Assembly: GCF_026151205.1 (NCBI RefSeq)
Contig: NW_026971985.1
Location: 1-10,511, forward strand
Source: Bolinopsis microptera
Lineage: Eukaryota; Ctenophora; Tentaculata; Lobata; Bolinopsidae
Length of the DNA: 10,511 nt
Direction: 5' to 3'
How positions within the stretch are numbered: the stretch's first letter is position 1; each line of letters starts with the position of its first letter. This document shows, piece by piece, positions 6,773-10,511 of this stretch. The notes below the pieces were generated by a model. That model was given only the letters and a program-made list of their open reading frames with translations. It had not been told where the DNA came from and made no database searches. The position numbers and the translations under genes are program-made.

Positions 6773-9754
6773 TTAATTAACTTTCGATTCGAAAGAGTTA
6801 AATTCTAAATCATCCATGTTAGATAATTCTACAGTTCTATTTGAGGTTTTTCTAGATCCTCTTATACATAATAAAATCATTTTTCTAATTAAAAAAGATA
6901 ACTTACACCGATAATAATTAATAATATCGTTGTAATTCTGTTTTTGTTTATATGCAAGTTTATTGCATAGTAGTTTCTCGAACGTCTTAGCCTGCGGTCC
7001 CATGCCACCCGTCACTGAGTAGATTAATGGAGCAAATGATCCGTGCTCTACATTTAAAATCCTTTCGTTGTAACATCTGGATTTCTGTTGCTCGGCATTC
7101 TCCATGACTTTCTTTGTCGAATGTTGAAGGTAGGAATTAGAATTAGGATTAATTACCTTAACATCGAAAAAAGCCACTTGGCCTGCCCTATAGAAACCAC
7201 GAGCTTTTATATCCGGTCTCGCCTGGTCACCCGTAAGTGTCGAAGACCTCGTGAACTGCTCTCCTTCTAGTTCTTGAAGCTGAGGTTCAACTTCCACGTC
7301 CGAGCAAACCGTCTTCAACAAGCCTCCTAAAAAATCCCTAATTTCGTTGTGTCTGATAATGATGTAGCCACCAAGATGGCAATTTAGAGAATGGTTCACA
7401 TCAAACGTTTTTCCACATGGACAGTGTGAAGGTAAACGATCCAGATCTAAGTTGTATCGCAATCTGATAGAATCCCTAAATTCAGATTTATTTAGAACGA
7501 AACCATGTTTTCTTAGTGGTAGACATGAGAGCCAATTTGAGCTCCCTGGTTCGCTAATCTGCTCCAAAATCCTTGCAGTCTTCTTGTCAACCTTTTTAAG
7601 TATCTCATCTTGTTGTTCTTTATATTCCAAAACACGCTGTTTTAACATATCTTGAAGCTCATCTCTCGATTCCGTGTCAGTTGTAGCAAGAGATTTTCCT
7701 TTCATGGAATTTACCAGTCCCCGGGTTACCAAAAGCGATGCAGCATGTTCTCTTTTCGCTAGATACTCCAACTGTGGCATTCCCATACCTCCGTTCTTTA
7801 ATGGTAATGACATAAGCTCTCGGTGTATAGGAGATACTGGACAACCAAATATAGTTGGAATAAGCTCATGAGTGATTATTTTGTCAAGAGGGCCCATATA
7901 AGAGCTGATATCTAGTGTCCTCATAAAATATGTAAATTTGTGGCGGACACCGTGTGTGAAACAAGCGTAGGCTGCCTGAGGTTGTGATTTGGCAAAATGT
8001 ACTAACTTTTTTAGCATATCACTCCACTCAACTACCAGGTTGTTAATGTAGGTATCCTTGAATTCAGGCGTCCCCAGCACTGCTCCTAAATGCCTTTGAC
8101 CATCTATTCTGATATCTATATTGCAATCGGAAAATATTTCCTGAGCTGTATGTAAATGTTCGGGATTTTTCAGGATTAAGCAAGATTTCTCCTGGTTCAC
8201 GAAGTAGCCATACTTAAGTCCTTCTTCAATGATATCTTTCCACCATCCTAAAAGTGCGTGAAGAGTACCCACTCCTGTGGCGTCATCTGCTAACCATACT
8301 TGTGCCACTTTTTCGTGATCTTCTAATTTCCGTAGTACTGGTAGAGTTGCAATGGCAAAAAGCGACATTGCCAGGTTATCGCCCTGGGTTGTACCCTCCC
8401 GACTCGGGATTTCAGCTCCCCCAACAAATAGCCGGCATGGTTTCCGGTACATGTTGATTGCAATCATGCTCAACTCCGGGCATAGTACTCTCACGTTGTG
8501 TAAGAGAGCTTGTCTGTTAACAGAATTAAAAGCGTTACTGGCGTCAACTAAAATCACTGCTTCTGCAGATTCTGTTTCGAATTGCTCCCGCATGTAATGT
8601 ACTGCCGCTTCCGATCCACTTTTTAGTCCTGTACAAACCTGCAGTGGTCCAGCAGCAACTTGGATCGCTGTTTTCAATTCCCAACTCAAACATTTTCCCA
8701 CTATTCGTCTAAAAGTTTCCCCTATTCCTATTGGCCTCACCCCTGGGCACTTGTTAAGCGGGATGAGTCTACTGTTAACGTAGGAGTCCAACAGATCAGG
8801 ATTATACGGTTTTGATGCGATCAACCTTGCAAACTTAGCAATCTCATCTCTCAGTTTCTTTCCCTCTTCTTTAAAATTCTTATGCGTCAAAATGAATCTA
8901 AAAAAATCAGCATCAGTTTGTGATGGTCCAGCAGAACCGTTAGTAAATTTTGCCGCCCTAAATACCATTGTCTCGTCTATATTATAAAACAACGATTCTT
9001 CTATTTCCTCGATCGGTCCAAAAAGTAAACTATTCTCCACTATAGGCATTGGTTCTGGATGCTTCTTCAATAGCTGGTCCATAGTCTCTGTAGACATTTC
9101 TAGTATTCCTTTGTTATCGTTATCACACAACATGCGCACCGCAGAGCTGACTTTCCCTTCAAACATGAGGTTGGCAAATTTTCTCGCACAATCCTTTTCT
9201 TGCTTCCGAGAGCTCCTCGCTAGTTGTCGTTGTATAGTTCTTGCTTCCCTCATAAGTGCAGAAATATTCCCCTGCCTCCATAATTCTAACCGTTTTTTCA
9301 ACAGGACTTTATGTTCAGCTTTTTTACTTTTTGCGGATGGCTTTTGCAGAAGCAGAGCAGGAAGGACAATAAATGTTTTGATTGATGAACACTGATAAAC
9401 TGATCCTATATTAAAATGTTCAAGCCACGTAGATAATTCCTTTACAAATTCCCTCCCTATCTTACATGTTGGGGGCTCAAAAATATTCTTTTTCCAGTGT
9501 ACAATTTCCTCATAGCAACTGTCAATTTGTTCTTTAAACTCCGTACATTCTGCTGGTATGTCATCATGCTCACTTTTTATTGGAGATGGTAAATACGGAG
9601 TCCGTTGATGTATTCGAATCGCTGTGTCTGAAACCTGGCACGATTCCAGCATTTCATCCAAAGGAGAGTACTGTCCAATGAATGAAACTATGAAAAAAAG
9701 CCAATAAATAACTCGCAACAACTCCGTTGGTAGTAGTAAAACTGGAATGCCCAT
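6773..9754 (-). CDS. Retrotransposon polyprotein: reverse transcriptase, CCHC knuckle and restriction-like endonuclease
   Basis: This intact 993-residue frame would copy the element's RNA into DNA at a nicked chromosomal target. Residues 325-355 hold the early RT motifs (IPLNKCPGVRPIG). Motif A is ILVDASNAFNS (401-411, catalytic D404), motif B is TTQGDN (455-460) and motif C is WLADD (487-491, D490 and D491). A thumb-like region follows. A zinc knuckle C778-P-C780-X7-H788-X3-C792 is followed by RHNEIRD (801-807). The PD-(D/E)xK nuclease is RPD (846-848) with FDVKV (863-867), so D848, D864 and K866. This order (RT, CCHC, nuclease) is that of R2-like elements; the SNAFN form of motif A belongs to a subgroup widespread in invertebrates. 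Residues about 95-220 look like that subgroup's conserved N-terminal part. No N-terminal C2H2 finger or Myb domain is seen. Codons 1-6 lie in the flanking target duplication and host DNA. An in-frame stop at 9764-9766 precedes ATG 9754. M35 (9652, G at -3) is the first ATG inside the element and would give 959 residues. Residues 5-27 are strikingly hydrophobic, probably translated leader. Confidence 0.93.
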   Translation of the reverse strand: MGIPVLLLPTELLRVIYWLFFIVSFIGQYSPLDEMLESCQVSDTAIRIHQRTPYLPSPIKSEHDDIPAECTEFKEQIDSCYEEIVHWKKNIFEPPTCKIGREFVKELSTWLEHFNIGSVYQCSSIKTFIVLPALLLQKPSAKSKKAEHKVLLKKRLELWRQGNISALMREARTIQRQLARSSRKQEKDCARKFANLMFEGKVSSAVRMLCDNDNKGILEMSTETMDQLLKKHPEPMPIVENSLLFGPIEEIEESLFYNIDETMVFRAAKFTNGSAGPSQTDADFFRFILTHKNFKEEGKKLRDEIAKFARLIASKPYNPDLLDSYVNSRLIPLNKCPGVRPIGIGETFRRIVGKCLSWELKTAIQVAAGPLQVCTGLKSGSEAAVHYMREQFETESAEAVILVDASNAFNSVNRQALLHNVRVLCPELSMIAINMYRKPCRLFVGGAEIPSREGTTQGDNLAMSLFAIATLPVLRKLEDHEKVAQVWLADDATGVGTLHALLGWWKDIIEEGLKYGYFVNQEKSCLILKNPEHLHTAQEIFSDCNIDIRIDGQRHLGAVLGTPEFKDTYINNLVVEWSDMLKKLVHFAKSQPQAAYACFTHGVRHKFTYFMRTLDISSYMGPLDKIITHELIPTIFGCPVSPIHRELMSLPLKNGGMGMPQLEYLAKREHAASLLVTRGLVNSMKGKSLATTDTESRDELQDMLKQRVLEYKEQQDEILKKVDKKTARILEQISEPGSSNWLSCLPLRKHGFVLNKSEFRDSIRLRYNLDLDRLPSHCPCGKTFDVNHSLNCHLGGYIIIRHNEIRDFLGGLLKTVCSDVEVEPQLQELEGEQFTRSSTLTGDQARPDIKARGFYRAGQVAFFDVKVINPNSNSYLQHSTKKVMENAEQQKSRCYNERILNVEHGSFAPLIYSVTGGMGPQAKTFEKLLCNKLAYKQKQNYNDIINYYRCKLSFLIRKMILLCIRGSRKTSNRTVELSNMDDLEFNSFESKVN
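9737..9750. repeat. Target-site duplication, right copy
   Basis: TAAAACTGGAATGC, identical to 6651-6664, marks the 5' end of the minus-strand retrotransposon at 9736. It encodes codons 2-6 of the long frame, with the ATG just outside it. Confidence 0.92.
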
Positions 9755-9937
9755 TATATTAAACTAGAGTACGTGAATCTTTATTCTTAAAATCTGTATT
9801 AATCTTGCTACTAAAGTAATTATTTCAGTTTCAAATTCAAAAACTTTATCAATGGAATTGTTTTTCCCCGCTTTAACCGGGTTGTGCGTGTTTTTCAATC
9901 ATGAAGTCTTAAGAATGCGAGGAACAATTATTTCCAA
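9745..9937. repeat. Local repeat unit 1 (retrotransposon target)
   Basis: CATTATATTAAACTAGAG and following bases to 9785 match 10324-10357 at a distance of 572 bp. Similarity resumes at 9881-9937 (TTGTGCGTGTTTT, ATGAAGTCT and AATTATTTCCA) against 10361-10408. Unit 1 has about 95 bp more between the two blocks (9786-9880). It continues into the 59-bp tandem repeats, which unit 2 lacks. It holds no gene. Confidence 0.75.
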
Positions 9938-9941
9938 ACAT

Positions 9942-10118
9942 ACCGTTAATCGTTATCCGGTATTTCGAAATCAATAAGAACCGGCATTGCATTTGAATTT
10001 ACCGTTAATCGTTATCCGGTATTTCGAAATCAATAAGAACCGGCATTGCATTTGAATTTACCGTTAATCGTTATCCGGTATTTAGAAATCAATAAGAACC
10101 GGCATTGCATTTGAATTT
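9942..10118. repeat. Three tandem 59-bp repeats
   Basis: Copies at 9942-10000, 10001-10059 and 10060-10118 begin ACCGTTAATCGTTATCCGG and end GCATTTGAATTT. Copies 1 and 2 are identical; copy 3 differs by one base (A at 10084), which breaks the perfect palindrome ATTTCGAAAT present in the first two (9962-9971 and 10021-10030). The units abut with no spacer, so this is a minisatellite and not a CRISPR array. Confidence 0.95.
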
Positions 10119-10131
10119 GAAGATTGCAACT

Positions 10132-10178
10132 TTTCTGCAGGTTAATTAAATGTTAAGATTATAATTAACCTGCAGAAA
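10132..10178. repeat. Hairpin with 17-bp perfect arms
   Basis: TTTCTGCAGGTTAATTA (10132-10148) is the exact reverse complement of 10162-10178, with a 13-nt loop. It lies 13 bp after the tandem repeats. It could be a remnant of a tiny palindromic element; the function is unknown. Confidence 0.8.
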
Positions 10179-10316
10179 GGTCTTCTACCGAATCTTTGTT
10201 ATATTTATGAACATAATGCTAATATGTAATGGTGTCCTCAGGTACGATTGGGATAAGACGTGTCTCATGACATTGATAAAGTGAAACTGGTCGTAAGACT
10301 CATTATCTGTATCTGA

Positions 10317-10408
10317 ATGCCGGCATTATATTAAACTAGAGTACGTGAATATTTATTTTTATTGTGCGTGTTTTCCCGCATGAAGTCTCAAGATTGTAAT
10401 TATTTCCA
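10317..10408. repeat. Local repeat unit 2 (unoccupied relative of the insertion site)
   Basis: GAATGCCGGCATTATATT here corresponds to GAATGCCCATTATATT across the right junction of the retrotransposon, with a 2-bp difference, and similarity continues to 10357 and again from 10361. It therefore shows roughly how the target sequence looks without an insertion. The remainder to 10511 is AT-rich with nothing recognisable. Confidence 0.7.
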
Positions 10409-10511
10409 CATATGTGTAATTATTTGACATGCGATATTAAATTTTCAAGTTCAAAGTTTAAAGAGCATGTTATGATTTAGAGTCAATTGTCACACTCATA
10501 TTTGTCAAAAT

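Larger units (their letters stand above)
6665..9736 (-). mobile_element. Non-LTR retrotransposon, RLE (R2-like) type, 3072 bp
   Basis: The limits follow from a perfect 14-bp target-site duplication on both sides, with a poly-A tail (T at 6665-6673 on the plus strand) at the 3' end. This is the signature of target-primed reverse transcription. The element carries one long frame encoding RT plus restriction-like endonuclease, then a 3' UTR of about 99 bp (6674-6772) with a hairpin just after the stop. No AATAAA signal is visible in that UTR. The frame is open right up to the 5' boundary, so the copy may be slightly 5'-truncated, or its true 5' UTR may happen to be open in this frame. It is inserted in a locally repeated sequence whose unoccupied relative is at about 10317-10357. 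Intact catalytic residues and an undecayed duplication suggest a young insertion. The clade within the RLE group cannot be fixed by eye. Confidence 0.9.

Noticed and set aside
7088-9395. Plus-strand open frames under the retrotransposon (7088-7270, 7452-7655, 7674-7871, 8254-8457, 8352-8597, 9111-9395)
   Set aside because: They are antisense shadows of the long minus-strand frame and carry no motifs.
6773-9754. Reverse transcriptase as part of a bacterial retron, group II intron or DGR
   Set aside because: The CCHC knuckle plus PD-(D/E)xK endonuclease after the RT, the poly-A tail and the target duplication identify a eukaryotic non-LTR retrotransposon.
9942-10118. CRISPR-like array
   Set aside because: The 59-bp units are directly adjacent with no variable spacers, and the setting is eukaryotic.
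9752-10511. Interpretation of the 572-bp repeat units as tandem promoter monomers in the retrotransposon's 5' UTR
   Set aside because: The 14-bp target duplication places the element's 5' end at 9736, so these repeats are flanking DNA.

Overview
The window looks like repeat-rich, AT-rich nuclear DNA from a eukaryote, most likely an aquatic invertebrate such as a sponge or cnidarian. That placement rests on the style of its single reverse transcriptase and on nested mobile elements, so it is tentative. I see no host protein gene, rRNA, tRNA or CRISPR array. Only one reading frame is convincing: a 993-codon minus-strand frame (6773-9754) encoding a reverse transcriptase, a CCHC zinc knuckle and a PD-(D/E)xK restriction-like endonuclease. 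This is the architecture of R2-like non-LTR retrotransposons.

Layout. (1) Positions 1-1348 and 2461-3810 are two nearly identical copies of one segment; I found one substitution and one extra TA unit. Each copy carries two members of a short structured interspersed element (called element A here, about 91 bp), a TA microsatellite and the left arm of a foldback element. (2) The two copies end inside that foldback. The first continues into a short foldback (1012-1538) and the second into a giant imperfect palindrome (3474-4632). Both foldbacks are followed at the right end by a long poly-C run (24 and 27 C). (3) Between and after them lies unassigned AT-rich DNA. (4) Positions 5092-5806 form a nest: an 18-bp inverted-repeat pair encloses a plus-strand element A that is split by a 135-bp MITE with an 8-bp target duplication, and then a minus-strand element A with its own target duplication. 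(5) Positions 6665-9736 are a complete retrotransposon insertion on the minus strand. A 9-base poly-A tail (poly-T on the plus strand) marks its 3' end, and a perfect 14-bp target-site duplication (TAAAACTGGAATGC at 6651-6664 and 9737-9750) flanks it. (6) The right flank (9751-10511) is local repeat DNA: two diverged units 572 bp apart, three tandem 59-bp repeats and a 17-bp-arm hairpin. The retrotransposon sits in one of these units, and the unit at 10324 shows what an unoccupied site looks like.

How it fits together. The duplication places the ATG at 9754, the first start of the long frame, six codons outside the retrotransposon in flanking DNA. The first ATG inside the element is codon 35 (9652), which still lies before all recognisable domains. 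The window is therefore best read as layered transposition: elements into elements, plus a recent segmental duplication (or assembly duplication) with a breakpoint in a palindrome. The least familiar object is element A. It has four independent copies, two with target duplications, a conserved 3' hairpin with variable loop, and an internal stem with one compensatory change.
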